Shown: one piece after another, positions 31,691 through 40,473 of the stretch | Layout: each line of letters opens with the position of its first letter | Numbering within the stretch: the first letter of the stretch is position 1 | Assembly (NCBI GenBank): GCA_024644015.1 | Contig: JAHELV010000036.1 | Coordinates: forward strand, 1 to 41,182 | Direction of reading: 5' to 3' | Origin: Nitriliruptorales bacterium | GTDB taxonomy: Bacteria > Actinomycetota > Nitriliruptoria > Euzebyales > JAHELV01 | Length of the DNA stretch: 41,182 nt | Translations under genes and position numbers: made by a program | The notes under the pieces: model-generated | Database searches by the model: none | The model's input: only the letters and a program-made list of their open reading frames with translations | Told to the model about the DNA's origin: nothing

Positions 31691-34037
31691 CGGATCGGCA
31701 ACCGACACCGCGACGGCGAGCGCGGCGCACGCGTCTGCCACACGCACGGCGACACGTTCACCGGTGCGCGGCGGCGTTGGCAGCGATGCCGACCGGCCCG
31801 ACGGCATCCCCAAGGTGCAGGGCCGCTTCGGCTTCTCGTCGGACGCCTTCGCGGAGGGCATGCTGTGGGGCCGCACGCTGCGCAGCCCGCACCCGGCGGC
31901 GCGGATCCGGTCGATCGATACGTCGGCGGCCGAACAGATGGACGGCGTCGCCGTGGTCATCACCGCCGCCGACGTCCCGGGGCGTGCGACGTTCGGCCTC
32001 GACCATCCCGACCAGCCGGTGTTCGCCGCCGACGTCGTCCGCTACCAGGGCGAACCGGTCGCCGCGATCGCCGCCGTGCATCCCGAGGTGGCGTTGCGGG
32101 CGTCGTCGGCGGTCGAGGTCGACTACGAAGAGCTGGACCCGCTGGTCGACGCAGAGGCGGCGATCGACGCGGCGCCCATCCATCCCGACGGCAACGTCGT
32201 GCGCCACATCGAGATCGTGCACGGGTCACCCGACGACGCCTCCGGCGAGGTCGTGGTCGACGGTGTCTACGAGGTGGGGATGCAGGACCAGGCCTTCATG
32301 GGGCCCGAGTCCGGCCTGGCGATCCCCGACGGCGACGGCGGCGTCGACCTGTACGTCTCGACCCAGTGGCTGCACGTCGACCGCGACCAGGTCGCGGCCT
32401 GCCTCGGCCTGCCACCCGAGGATGTTCGCGTGACGCTGTCGGGCGTCGGCGGCGCGTTCGGGGCGCGCGAGGACGTCAGCCTGCAGGTGCACCTGTGCCT
32501 GCTGGCGTTGCGGACGGGCCGTCCCGTAAAGATGGTCTACTCACGGGAGGAGTCCTTCTTCGGGCACGTGCACCGCCACCCGGCGCACATGCGCTACCGC
32601 CACCACGCCGACCGGGACGGCACGTTGACCAAGGTCGAGGCGCGGGTGGTCCTCGACGGCGGCGCCTACGCGTCGTCGTCGACGGCGGTGATATCGAACG
32701 CGTGCTCGTTCGCCGCCGGTCCGTACCGGGTGCCCCATGCGCACGTCGAGGGCTGGGCGGTGCGCACCAACAACCCGCCGTGCGGCGCGATGCGCGGCTT
32801 CGGTTCGGTGCAGGTGTGCGTCGCGTACGAGGCGCAGATGGACAAGCTGGCCGCCGCGCTGGGCATGGATCCGGTCGAGCTGCGGCTGCGCAACGCGCTC
32901 GAGACCGGGGATCGCATGATCACCGGTCAGCGCATCACCGGTGTGGCGCCGGTACGCGAGTGCATCCAGGCCGCGGTCGACCTGCCGCTGCCAGACGACC
33001 TCGGCGGGCCGCTGGAGTTCCCCGGCGGAACGGGGCGCACGGCGGACCGCCAGCACGTTCGCCGTGGCGTCGGGATCGCCGTCGGCTACAAGAACCTCAT
33101 GTACTCCGAGGGGTTCGACGACTTCTCGACCGCGTCGGTCAGGCTGGAGCTCGCCGGCGACGGCAGGCCGGCGGCCACGGTGCACAGCGCCGCGGCCGAA
33201 GTCGGTCAGGGGTTCGTGACGCTTGCTCAGCAGATCGTGCGGTCCGAGCTCGGTGTCGAGCGGGTGCAGCTGCGCGCGGCCGACACGGCGATCAGCTCGG
33301 CGGGGTCGACGAGCGCGTCGCGGCAGACCTGGATGAGCGGCGGCGCCGTTCAGGGCGCCTGCGCCGCGCTGCGCACGCACCTGCTCGAACGAGTCGCCGG
33401 GCAGCGTGGCATCGACCTGGCCGGCGCGCGACGTCAGGTGCTGCTGCTGCGTGACGGCGAGATCCACCACGTCGACGAGGGTTGGAGCGTGCCGCTCGCC
33501 GACGCGCTCGTCGCAGGTCCCGTCGAAGAGACATACGAATACCACCATGCCGTGACCGAGCCGCTCGACGAGCGGGGCCAGGGCGACGCGCACGTGTCGT
33601 TCGTGTTCGCCGCCCACCGTGCGGTGGTCGACGTCGACGTCGATCTCGGCCTGGTGCGGGTGCGCCAGATCACGACCGGCCAGGACGTCGGCAACGCACT
33701 CAATCCGCGCCAGGTCATCGGTCAGATCGAGGGCGGCATCGCCCAGGGCGTCGGGCTGGCGGTGATGGAGGAGATCCTGCTGTCGCAGGGGCGGATCCGC
33801 AATCCGTCGTTCACCGACTACCTCATCCCGACCGCGCTGGACATGCCGCAGGTCGAGGCGACGCTGATCGAGCAGCCCGAGCCGGGTGCGCCCTTCGGGG
33901 CCAAGGGCGTCGGCGAACCGCCGACGATCTCGTCGACGCCCGCGGTGGTCGCGGCCATCCGTGCGGCGACCGGGCTCGACCTGCGCCGCGTGCCGGTCCG
34001 TCCCGACGACATCGCGCTGGCGCCCTCGGACAGCTGA
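31683..34037 (+). CDS. Molybdenum hydroxylase large subunit (xanthine-dehydrogenase type)
   Basis: ATG 31683, overlapping the small-subunit stop, gives 784 residues with a short Ala/Thr-rich leader. Landmarks are KVQGRFGFSSDAF, VGGAFGAREDVSLQ, PPCGAMRGFGSVQ, TSASRQTWMSGGAV and GAKGVGEPP with the catalytic Glu. The Mo-site loop is of the AMRGFG/xanthine dehydrogenase type. The AYRCSFR loop of true CO dehydrogenase is absent, so CO oxidation is unlikely. It hydroxylates an N-heterocycle or aldehyde. With an 8-oxoguanine-deaminase-like gene and an adenosine deaminase downstream, a purine is a fair guess. No XdhC-type maturation gene is present. Confidence 0.92.
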   Translation: MPDGSATDTATASAAHASATRTATRSPVRGGVGSDADRPDGIPKVQGRFGFSSDAFAEGMLWGRTLRSPHPAARIRSIDTSAAEQMDGVAVVITAADVPGRATFGLDHPDQPVFAADVVRYQGEPVAAIAAVHPEVALRASSAVEVDYEELDPLVDAEAAIDAAPIHPDGNVVRHIEIVHGSPDDASGEVVVDGVYEVGMQDQAFMGPESGLAIPDGDGGVDLYVSTQWLHVDRDQVAACLGLPPEDVRVTLSGVGGAFGAREDVSLQVHLCLLALRTGRPVKMVYSREESFFGHVHRHPAHMRYRHHADRDGTLTKVEARVVLDGGAYASSSTAVISNACSFAAGPYRVPHAHVEGWAVRTNNPPCGAMRGFGSVQVCVAYEAQMDKLAAALGMDPVELRLRNALETGDRMITGQRITGVAPVRECIQAAVDLPLPDDLGGPLEFPGGTGRTADRQHVRRGVGIAVGYKNLMYSEGFDDFSTASVRLELAGDGRPAATVHSAAAEVGQGFVTLAQQIVRSELGVERVQLRAADTAISSAGSTSASRQTWMSGGAVQGACAALRTHLLERVAGQRGIDLAGARRQVLLLRDGEIHHVDEGWSVPLADALVAGPVEETYEYHHAVTEPLDERGQGDAHVSFVFAAHRAVVDVDVDLGLVRVRQITTGQDVGNALNPRQVIGQIEGGIAQGVGLAVMEEILLSQGRIRNPSFTDYLIPTALDMPQVEATLIEQPEPGAPFGAKGVGEPPTISSTPAVVAAIRAATGLDLRRVPVRPDDIALAPSDS

Positions 34038-34090
34038 CCCCCGCCCGCGCCGGCCGCTACGCAGGTCGCCGACCCCGCCCGCGCCTGATT

Positions 34091-34170
34091 CGCCGGGGGG
34101 CCACTGATCGCCGCTCGCGGGCCGCTGATTCGCTCGCGGGCCGCTGATCGCCCGCCCGAGGGCCGCTGTC
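34091..34170 (+). repeat. Degenerate ~20-bp direct repeats between convergent genes
   Basis: Two nearly perfect copies of CGCTCGCGGGCCGCTGAT (34112 and 34131) are flanked by diverged copies at about 34091 and 34153. They fill the 165-bp gap between the molybdenum hydroxylase operon and the convergent acyltransferase gene. No clear terminator hairpin is seen apart from these. Confidence 0.65.
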
Positions 34171-34202
34171 CGGCCCGAACGCGTCGCCCGTCGCGTCGGT
34201 GG

Positions 34203-35525
34203 TCAGTCCCGCCGCGCTGCCGCGTCGACCCGGTCACAGACGCGCTGGCGGGTGGCTTGGATGCGATCCAGCAGGCCGCGGGTGTTGCGCAGGCCAAGCC
34301 AGCCCGACCACGCCCGCCAGAGCGCGACCGCGCGCTCGAGCCCGCCGACCGCCACGGCACCCGCGATTGGACAGGCGACGAACACCGCAACGGTCCGCAC
34401 GACGCCGGTGCCCGGCGCGAGGATGGCGATCACGGCCCACGTCAGCGGGAACACGATCAACGCGGCCAGCACACGCACCGTGCCCTTGGTGACCGGGGCG
34501 AACGGCCGCCGACCGGCCGTGGCGGTCACCAGGGTGGGCACGATGTTGACCACGATGCCGGCTGCGACGACGACGCCCAGCACCACCAGGTAGGCGGTCA
34601 GGCCGAGCGCACGACGCAGCAGCCACGACGTCTGGACCGGTGGCATCACCTGCTCGTCGCGCAGCCGCAGCAGGTCGAGCTGCACCTGGTAGGTGCCGAG
34701 CGCGTCGAGCACCTCGCGGCGGCCGGTGGCCGGCGCGTCGGCGATCCGCTGGGCCAACGCCTCGCGGCGGGCCAGCGGCACGATCTCGTTCGGTTGGCTG
34801 AGCTCGGTACGCAGCCGGACGCTGGCGGCGCGGTTGAGCATCGCGCGGTCCAGCGCGTCGATGTAGCGCGGGGTCGTCCCGATCAGCCGCTCCCGGACGA
34901 CGTCGGTCAGCAGCTGAGCGTTGGCGTGGTCGTCAAGCGACGCCGCGTGACCAGCACGGACCCAGGCATCGACGTCGATGGGTTGGCCGACCCTGGCGAG
35001 CATGCGGGAGCGCAGCGCCAGCTTGTCGTCGAACGTCAGTCCGATCGGCACGATCGCTACGCGTGCGATGCCCGCCTCGCGCGCGCCCAGCGCGATGCGC
35101 GCCGCGCCCGTGCGCACGCGCTGCAGTTCGAGGTGGTCGTGCGTGGTGCCTTCGGGGAAGATCGCCAGCATGCCGCCGCGGCGGAGGATCTCGTGCGCGC
35201 GGCCGAACAGCGTGGCGTTGTCGACCGGCCCACTGTGGTCCTCGGGTCGGCTGACCGGCACCACGCCCGCGACCGCCAGCACCGGCCGCAGCAGCAACGA
35301 CCGCCACAGCGTCGCCGTGGCGACGAAGCGCGGGACCCCACGCACGATGACCGCGAGCAGCACCGCGTCGACCAGGCCGTTGAAGTGGTTCGCGACGATG
35401 ATCAGCGGTCGGTCGCGGGGGATGCGCGCCGCGCCGGCCACCTCGACCGTTCTGAACAGGCCGCGACTGACCAGCCAGGCCAGGACGTCGAGCGCCTGAT
35501 CGACCAGCGGACGCTGTCTGGCCAC
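34203..35525 (-). CDS. PlsC-type glycerolipid acyltransferase
   Basis: A 440-residue membrane-bound acyltransferase with GTG start at 35525. The active site is NHFNGLVD (N46, H47, D53), the H-x5-D variant found in NHPNSLVDP-type acyltransferases, and the FPEGT motif follows (AIFPEGTTHD). IVPIGLTFDD and RVGQPIDV are the later conserved blocks. The C-terminal third has about four transmembrane spans. It transfers acyl groups to glycerol-3-phosphate or lysophospholipid at the inner membrane. It lies four bases after the stop of the CREST-type membrane gene, so the two form a lipid operon. Confidence 0.9.
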   Translation of the reverse strand: MARQRPLVDQALDVLAWLVSRGLFRTVEVAGAARIPRDRPLIIVANHFNGLVDAVLLAVIVRGVPRFVATATLWRSLLLRPVLAVAGVVPVSRPEDHSGPVDNATLFGRAHEILRRGGMLAIFPEGTTHDHLELQRVRTGAARIALGAREAGIARVAIVPIGLTFDDKLALRSRMLARVGQPIDVDAWVRAGHAASLDDHANAQLLTDVVRERLIGTTPRYIDALDRAMLNRAASVRLRTELSQPNEIVPLARREALAQRIADAPATGRREVLDALGTYQVQLDLLRLRDEQVMPPVQTSWLLRRALGLTAYLVVLGVVVAAGIVVNIVPTLVTATAGRRPFAPVTKGTVRVLAALIVFPLTWAVIAILAPGTGVVRTVAVFVACPIAGAVAVGGLERAVALWRAWSGWLGLRNTRGLLDRIQATRQRVCDRVDAAARRD

Positions 35526-35529
35526 CGCG

Positions 35530-36198
35530 TCACGCTTCCCCGAGGCACGCGTCAGCCCACGCCACCATCGCGGCGCCGCTGAGCGTGTGCCACAGGCCGT
35601 GCAGCTGGATCCAGCTGCCGGGTCGGCACGCCCGCGAGCCGGTCCTGCCGGCGACGTAGGCGGCGACCGCGCCCGCCATCAGCGCTTCCGCCACCCGGTG
35701 TGCGCGCTGCGAGTCACCGCGCGCGATGCGCCGCGCGGAGAGCTCCGCGACCGTCGCGGCGCCTGCGAGCACGGCCGTAACGTGCCGGATGGTCTGCGGC
35801 CGGACCGCCAGCAGCACGCCGATGCCCGCCATCGCCGCCGAGTACGTCAACGTCGCGGAGCGGGTCAGGTCGGGGCGGACCTCACGGACATCCTCGAGGG
35901 CGATGACGCCCAGCATCCCCGCGATCGTGACGTCGTGGGCCCAACCGGCCGCGCGCCCGCCGGGACCGTGGTAGGCCACGCTGCCCAGGCCTGCCGCGGC
36001 GACGACGCCGCCGACGAGCCCGGCGTAGCTGTGGTGCCGGTGGCGGCGCGTGATCCACGCGCCGCCGGCCGCCAGCGTCGCTGCGCTCAACGTGTTGGCG
36101 GGCTGCACGAAGAAGCCGTCGCGCATGCGCTCGCAGTCGCTGGCGCCCAGCGGCGGGTCGGCCGACGCGCGAGTTGAGAAGCGGTTCCAAACTGCCAC
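35530..36198 (-). CDS. CREST-superfamily (alkaline-ceramidase-like) membrane protein
   Basis: A 222-residue, mostly hydrophobic protein with about seven spans. The CREST hydrolase signature is readable: DCERMRDGFFVQPANTLSAA at 21-40, Ser73 and His77 in GSVAYHG, Asp89 in GWAHDV, and His200/His204 in QLHGLWH. The Ser-His-Asp-HxxxH set forms a zinc site in alkaline ceramidases and relatives and predicts amide hydrolysis of a lipid in the membrane. Bacterial members are poorly studied. First gene of a two-gene operon with the acyltransferase, so the two may remodel a membrane lipid together (inference). GTG start at 36198. Confidence 0.8.
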   Translation of the reverse strand: MAVWNRFSTRASADPPLGASDCERMRDGFFVQPANTLSAATLAAGGAWITRRHRHHSYAGLVGGVVAAAGLGSVAYHGPGGRAAGWAHDVTIAGMLGVIALEDVREVRPDLTRSATLTYSAAMAGIGVLLAVRPQTIRHVTAVLAGAATVAELSARRIARGDSQRAHRVAEALMAGAVAAYVAGRTGSRACRPGSWIQLHGLWHTLSGAAMVAWADACLGEA

Positions 36199-36263
36199 GG
36201 TTCGTCAGGCTAGCTGCTCGCCGAGGCGCGATGGCTACGGCGACTACCGCGCCACCGGTTCGG

Positions 36264-36275
36264 TACGCTGCAGCG
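36264..36275 (+). promoter_or_regulatory. -10 element of a possible leaderless promoter
   Basis: TACGCT is followed by six bases and ATG 36276. The spacing is that of a leaderless gene and no ribosome site is present. The -35 is unclear. Confidence 0.35.
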
Positions 36276-37580
36276 ATGGCTGACGAGGCGGCACGGACGG
36301 TGCTTCGCGGCGCCCGCTGGCCCGGTGACGTCGCCTTCTCCGGTGGCCGGATCGAGGCTGTCGGCGACGTCGCGGCGCACCCCGACGATCACGTCGTCGA
36401 CTGCGCGGGCACGATCGTCACGGCCGGCCTCGTCAACACCCACCACCACCTGTACCAGTGGCTGACGCGCGGCCGTGCGGTCGGGTGCGATCTGTTCGGG
36501 TGGCTGACCGAGCTGTATCCGGTCTGGGCTCGGATCACCGTCGAGGACGTCCACGCCGCCGCCCTGGTCGGGCTGGCCGAGCTCGCCCTGTCGGGCTGCA
36601 CGACGGCAGCCGACCATCACTACCTGGTGCCGTCGTCGGACGACTCGGTGTTCGACGCGCTGGCGCAGGCGGCGCGCACGATCGGGCTGCGCCTGCATCT
36701 GGCCCGCGGTTCGATGGACCTGGGCGAGTCCGACGGCGGGCTGCCGCCCGACAGCGTCGTCGAGGACATCGACACGATCCTGGCGTCGACTGAGGCGGTC
36801 GCCGGGCGTCTCCACGACAACGACCGGATCGTCGTCACCGTCGCGCCGTGCAGCCCCTTCAGCGTGTCGACCGAGCTGATGCGGCAGTCGGCGGCCATCG
36901 CGCGCAGCCTGGGGCTGCGACTGCACACCCACCTGGCCGAGACGACCGACGAGCAGGACGACGCACTCGCACGCCACGGCCGGCGGCCGCTGGCGGTCCT
37001 CGACGACCTCGGGTGGATCGCGGACGACGTGTGGGTCGCCCACGGCATCCACTTCGACGACGCCGAGATCGCCCGGTTGGGCCAGGCGCGAACCGGCGTC
37101 GCCCACTGCCCGTCGAGCAACGCGCGCCTGGCCGCCGGCACGTGCCGGGTCACCGATCTGCGCGCCGCCGGGGCCCCGGTGGGCCTCGGCGTCGACGGCG
37201 TGGCATCCAACGAGGTCGGCGGGCTGTTCCCCGAACTGCGGCAGGCGCTGTACGCGGCACGGTTGCGGGCCGGCCGTGCGGATGCGTTCATGCCCGCCGA
37301 CGCGCTGGAGGTCGCGACCGCCGGTGGCGCCGCCTGCCTCGGGCGCGACGACATCGGCCGCCTGGCACCCGGGTTGCGGGCCGACATCGTGGTGTGGCCC
37401 GCCGACGACCTCGCCGACGTGCCGGACCCGGTGGACGGCCTCGTGCTCGGCCCCGATCGCCGCGCACGTGACGTCTACGTCGATGGGCGCCGCATCGTTG
37501 CCGGCGGGGCGCTGGTCGCCACCGACCTGTCGGCGCTGCGCCGTGACCTCGCCGCCCGCGCCCGCCGCCTGTGGCCCTGA
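36276..37580 (+). CDS. Amidohydrolase, 8-oxoguanine-deaminase-like
   Basis: ATG 36276 gives 434 residues. The metal site starts with NTHHHLYQWLTRG (H56, H58), followed by ADHHYLVP, LHTHLAETTDEQD, AHGIHFDDAEIARLG, CPSSNARLAAG and LGVDGVASNE with the catalytic Asp. The NTHHHLYQ.LTR opening, CPSSN and GVDG blocks are typical of 8-oxoguanine deaminase, which converts 8-oxoguanine to uric acid, and of close relatives such as hydroxydechloroatrazine ethylaminohydrolase. Substrate assignment is by motif resemblance only. It is followed by adenosine deaminase and a broken purine permease, supporting a purine role. Confidence 0.88.
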   Translation: MADEAARTVLRGARWPGDVAFSGGRIEAVGDVAAHPDDHVVDCAGTIVTAGLVNTHHHLYQWLTRGRAVGCDLFGWLTELYPVWARITVEDVHAAALVGLAELALSGCTTAADHHYLVPSSDDSVFDALAQAARTIGLRLHLARGSMDLGESDGGLPPDSVVEDIDTILASTEAVAGRLHDNDRIVVTVAPCSPFSVSTELMRQSAAIARSLGLRLHTHLAETTDEQDDALARHGRRPLAVLDDLGWIADDVWVAHGIHFDDAEIARLGQARTGVAHCPSSNARLAAGTCRVTDLRAAGAPVGLGVDGVASNEVGGLFPELRQALYAARLRAGRADAFMPADALEVATAGGAACLGRDDIGRLAPGLRADIVVWPADDLADVPDPVDGLVLGPDRRARDVYVDGRRIVAGGALVATDLSALRRDLAARARRLWP

Positions 37581-37588
37581 GCTCGGCG

Positions 37589-37730
37589 GCGCGGTTGGCG
37601 GCGTGGGTGCGGTTCGGGCCGTATCGGGTCGCGAGTGCACCCGGATGGCGTGTGGTCGTGCGCGGTTGGCGGCGTGGGTGCGGTTCGGGCCGTATCGGGT
37701 CGCAAGTGCACCCGGATGGCGTGTGGTCAC
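37589..37730 (+). repeat. 71-bp tandem duplication
   Basis: Units 37589-37659 and 37660-37730 are almost identical and begin GCGCGGTTGGCGGCGTGG. A 27-bp core at 37605-37631 matches the core of the 61-bp repeat at 6810-6836 at 22 of 27 positions; the differences are a central GTGT/CGGG block and one base. It lies between the 8-oxoguanine-deaminase-like gene and adenosine deaminase. Confidence 0.88.
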
Positions 37731-37775
37731 CTATGCTGATGGCCACGCCCGCCATCGGTCCGCAAGGTAGAGCAG

Positions 37776-38825
37776 ATGTCCGCAGCGACCGGACCCGACG
37801 ATCCGCTCGAACTGCTGCCCAAGGTCGACCTGCACTGCCACGTGGAGGGCACGATGCGTCCGGCAACGGTGGTCGAGTTGGCCGCCAAGAACGGCGTCGA
37901 GCTGCCGACGAGCGACCTCTCGGAGCTGTACCGCTACACCAGTCTCGATTCGTTCCTCGAGGTCTTCTGGCTGGTCCAGTCGCTGCTGGCCGACCGTGAC
38001 GACTGGGCTCGGCTGGGCTACGAGGCCGCCGTCGACAGCGCGGCGCACGGCCTGGTGTACGGCGAGTTCTTCTTCACGCCGGCTCGCCACCTCGAGGCGG
38101 GACAGTTCCTGGCCGACATCGTGGCCGGCCTCGACGAGGGTCTCGCCACCGCCGAACAGGAGACCGGCGCGCAGGTTCGCCTGATCGCCGACTTCGATCG
38201 CGCCCACGGGCCGGACGCGGCCCTCGCGCTCGCGTCGCAGCTGATCGACCTGCGGCACGCGGGCAGCACCGGCATGGACCGGATCGTCGGCGTCGGGATG
38301 GATTCGACCGAGGCGGGTGTCAACCCCGCCCACTACGTCGCGGCGTACGAGCTGGCCGACCGTGCCGGGCTGCGCCGCACCGCGCATCAGGGCGAAACCA
38401 CGCAGGCGTGGACGATCGAGGCGGCGCTCGACGTGCTCGGGTGCGAACGCATCGACCACGGCCTGAGCGTGCTCGACGATCTTGACCTCACACGGCGAAT
38501 GGCCGCCGACGGCATCCCGCTGACCGTGTGCCCGACGTCCAACGTCTTGATCGCCAACCACGTCGAACTGCTGGCGGACCACCCCTACGCCGAGATGCGC
38601 GACGCCGGCCTGATGGCCACGCTCAACACCGACGATCCCGCGCTGACCCAGCTGGATCTCGGGGCCGAGTACCGGGCGGTGCGTGACGCCTTCGGCTACG
38701 AGTTCGCCGACATGGTCGCGATCGCCGGCGACGGCATCGACGCGACCTGGCTCGACGACGACGAGAAGCGCCGTCTGCACACGCGTCTGCGGGAGGCGGC
38801 GCACGAGCTGCAACCGGACCGTTGA
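37776..38825 (+). CDS. add: Adenosine deaminase
   Basis: A 349-residue protein with KVDLHCHVEG (zinc ligands H20, H22), AHQGET with H204 and catalytic E207, ERIDHG with H228, CPTSN, and NTDDPA with D286/D287. These are the full set for the adenosine/adenine deaminase family. The usual HAGE is HQGE here, a minor variant. It deaminates adenosine (or adenine in some relatives) in the cytoplasm. The start is weakly supported by AAGG 14 bases upstream. The gene stands between a purine amidohydrolase and the remnants of an AzgA purine permease, a coherent salvage/catabolism set. Confidence 0.92.
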   Translation: MSAATGPDDPLELLPKVDLHCHVEGTMRPATVVELAAKNGVELPTSDLSELYRYTSLDSFLEVFWLVQSLLADRDDWARLGYEAAVDSAAHGLVYGEFFFTPARHLEAGQFLADIVAGLDEGLATAEQETGAQVRLIADFDRAHGPDAALALASQLIDLRHAGSTGMDRIVGVGMDSTEAGVNPAHYVAAYELADRAGLRRTAHQGETTQAWTIEAALDVLGCERIDHGLSVLDDLDLTRRMAADGIPLTVCPTSNVLIANHVELLADHPYAEMRDAGLMATLNTDDPALTQLDLGAEYRAVRDAFGYEFADMVAIAGDGIDATWLDDDEKRRLHTRLREAAHELQPDR

Positions 38826-38865
38826 CGCAGGGAGGCGCCATCGCAACGTCCACCACGCGCAGTCG

Positions 38866-39416
38866 ACAGGGTTCCTCGAACGGCGCTTCCGGCTGACCCA
38901 GCGTCACAGCGACCCCCGCGCGAGGTGCTGGCCGGCATCACGACGTTCATGACGATGGCCTACATCTTGTTCGTGAACCCGTCGATCCTCGGCGCGGGCG
39001 AGAACGGTCTGCCGTTCGCCGCCGTGCTGTCGGTCACCGGGCTGGTCGCCGGGGTCATGACCATCGCGATGGGGGTCTTCATAGCGATCATCGGCTTCGC
39101 CAACTCTGGTGTGGTGATCCCGGTCCCGGGGGTGGCGCGGCGGTCCTGGCCTGCGCCCAGCTGAGCTCGCCACGGGCGTGTTCCTCATCGGCCTGCTGAC
39201 CATCGTTTTGGTGGCGTTGCGGGTCAGAGGCGCGTTGCTGCTGAGCATCGTCGCGACGACCGTGCTCATTGCGAACGCCCTCTACGGCGGTGCGCTGTGG
39301 GGCGGCACGGCGGCGCGCAGGTGCCGTCGCAGATCGTCGCGCTGCCCGAATTCTCGCTGCTCGGTCAGTTCTCGTTCGGCTACCTGGCCAAGCTGGGCGC
39401 GCGTGCCACCGTGCGA
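38866..39416 (+). pseudogene. Decayed AzgA-type purine permease
   Basis: Fragments of one permease lie in order but in alternating frames. FLERRFRLTQRHSD (from 38872) is the usual N-terminus. EVLAGITTFMTMAYILFVNPSILGAG (from about 38923) is the first-helix signature of AzgA transporters and sits in another frame. AVLSVTGLVAGVMTIAMGV runs directly into FIAIIGFANSGVVIPVPG, although a segment of roughly 80 residues normally separates these. GVFLIGLLTIVLVALRVRGALLLSIVATT (39178) is in a third register, and AQVPSQIVALPEFSLLGQFSFGYLAKLGA (about 39315) back in the second. At least three frame changes and an internal deletion mean no functional protein. Confidence 0.85.
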
Positions 39417-39566
39417 CAGGTGCCAGGGTCCCTGGTCCCACGCGGTCGTACGCGCGTCGTCGCACGTGCATCGTCGTACGTACGGACCGGGGGCGATGGC
39501 GGCACAGCCGGTCGCATCGCTAAGGTGTAGCTCACCAGACCGCGTGCGAGGGGACGTGGGAGCGGT

Positions 39567-40340
39567 ATGACACAGATGCTTGATGTGGACGGTGCCGGCG
39601 GGTCCGAACAGCCCAAGAGGGGTGTCGACCACCGCGGGTTCTGGAAGGTGCTCGAGCGCTTCGCCGGCACGCTCGTCGAGAGGTTCAATCTCGACGACGT
39701 CCTCGAGGAGCTCGGCGACGACATCGCGCGCGTGCTCGGCGTGGAGGGTGCGGGCGTCATGCTCGCCGACTCGCAGGGCAACCTGCGCTTCACGTCGACG
39801 GCGAACGAGGTGCTCTACAAGCTCGAGGCCCTGCAGGTCGACCTGAACGAGGGCCCCTGCCTCCTGGCGTATCGCAGCGCCGAGATCATCCTCGCCGAGG
39901 ACCTGGGCGCCGACCCCCGGTTCCCGCAGTTCGGGCCGCGTGCGCGCGATGCCGGCATGGCTGCGGTGTTCAGCTTCCCGATGCACCTCGATCAGCAGGT
40001 CATCGGCGCGCTGAACCTGTACCGCAACGAGCCAGGGCCGTTCTCGTTTGATCAGATCGAGGTCGGTCGCACGTTCGCCGACGTGGCGACCAGCTACCTG
40101 TTGAACGCCCGCGACATCGAGCAGAAGGACCTGCTCACCAAACAGTTGCAGCATGCGCTGAACAGCCGTGTGCTGATCGAGCAGGCGAAGGGTTTCGTGG
40201 TCGGCTGCACCGGCGTTGAGTTGTCCGACGCGTTCGAGATGATCCGTGGGTACGCGCGTCGGCAGCAGCTCAAGGTGCGTGTCGTCGCACACGGGTTGCT
40301 CCACGGCGACCTCACGCCGCAGGATCTGCTGCGGGGCTGA
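39567..40340 (+). CDS. GAF-ANTAR antiterminator protein
   Basis: A 257-residue cytoplasmic protein (GGGAG upstream of ATG). A GAF domain occupies about 25-175 (LERFAGTLVERFNLDDVLEELGDDIARVLG; NEGPCLLAYRSAEII; FSFPMHLDQQVIGALNLYR). A short linker then leads to an ANTAR domain (about 190-250): KQLQHALNSRVLIEQAKGFVVG, LSDAFEMIRGYARRQQLKVRVVA. ANTAR proteins bind dual-hexaloop RNA hairpins to prevent termination, with the GAF domain sensing a ligand or redox state. GAF-ANTAR fusions are typical of actinomycetes. Its RNA targets are not apparent nearby. Confidence 0.94.
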   Translation: MTQMLDVDGAGGSEQPKRGVDHRGFWKVLERFAGTLVERFNLDDVLEELGDDIARVLGVEGAGVMLADSQGNLRFTSTANEVLYKLEALQVDLNEGPCLLAYRSAEIILAEDLGADPRFPQFGPRARDAGMAAVFSFPMHLDQQVIGALNLYRNEPGPFSFDQIEVGRTFADVATSYLLNARDIEQKDLLTKQLQHALNSRVLIEQAKGFVVGCTGVELSDAFEMIRGYARRQQLKVRVVAHGLLHGDLTPQDLLRG

Positions 40341-40370
40341 CCAGCACGTCGGCGTCGAGCCGGCGGGTGG

Positions 40371-40387
40371 CTCCGGCACCGCCGGAG
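40371..40387 (+). terminator. Terminator-like hairpin after the GAF-ANTAR gene
   Basis: CTCCGGC-ACC-GCCGGAG is a perfect 7-bp stem with a 3-nt loop, 31 bp past the stop and before the YetF gene. No U-tract. Confidence 0.5.
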
Positions 40388-40473
40388 GCGTGATCGACCC
40401 GGTCGCTGGCTATGACATGCCCGCGGCGGGCTCGTGTCGCCGGGGCAACGCGTAGCGGACGAAGGAGACCGGC

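Noticed and set aside
31683-34037. Carbon monoxide dehydrogenase large subunit (CoxL)
   Set aside because: The AYRCSFR active-site loop of form I enzymes is absent; the loop is of the AMRGFG xanthine-dehydrogenase type.
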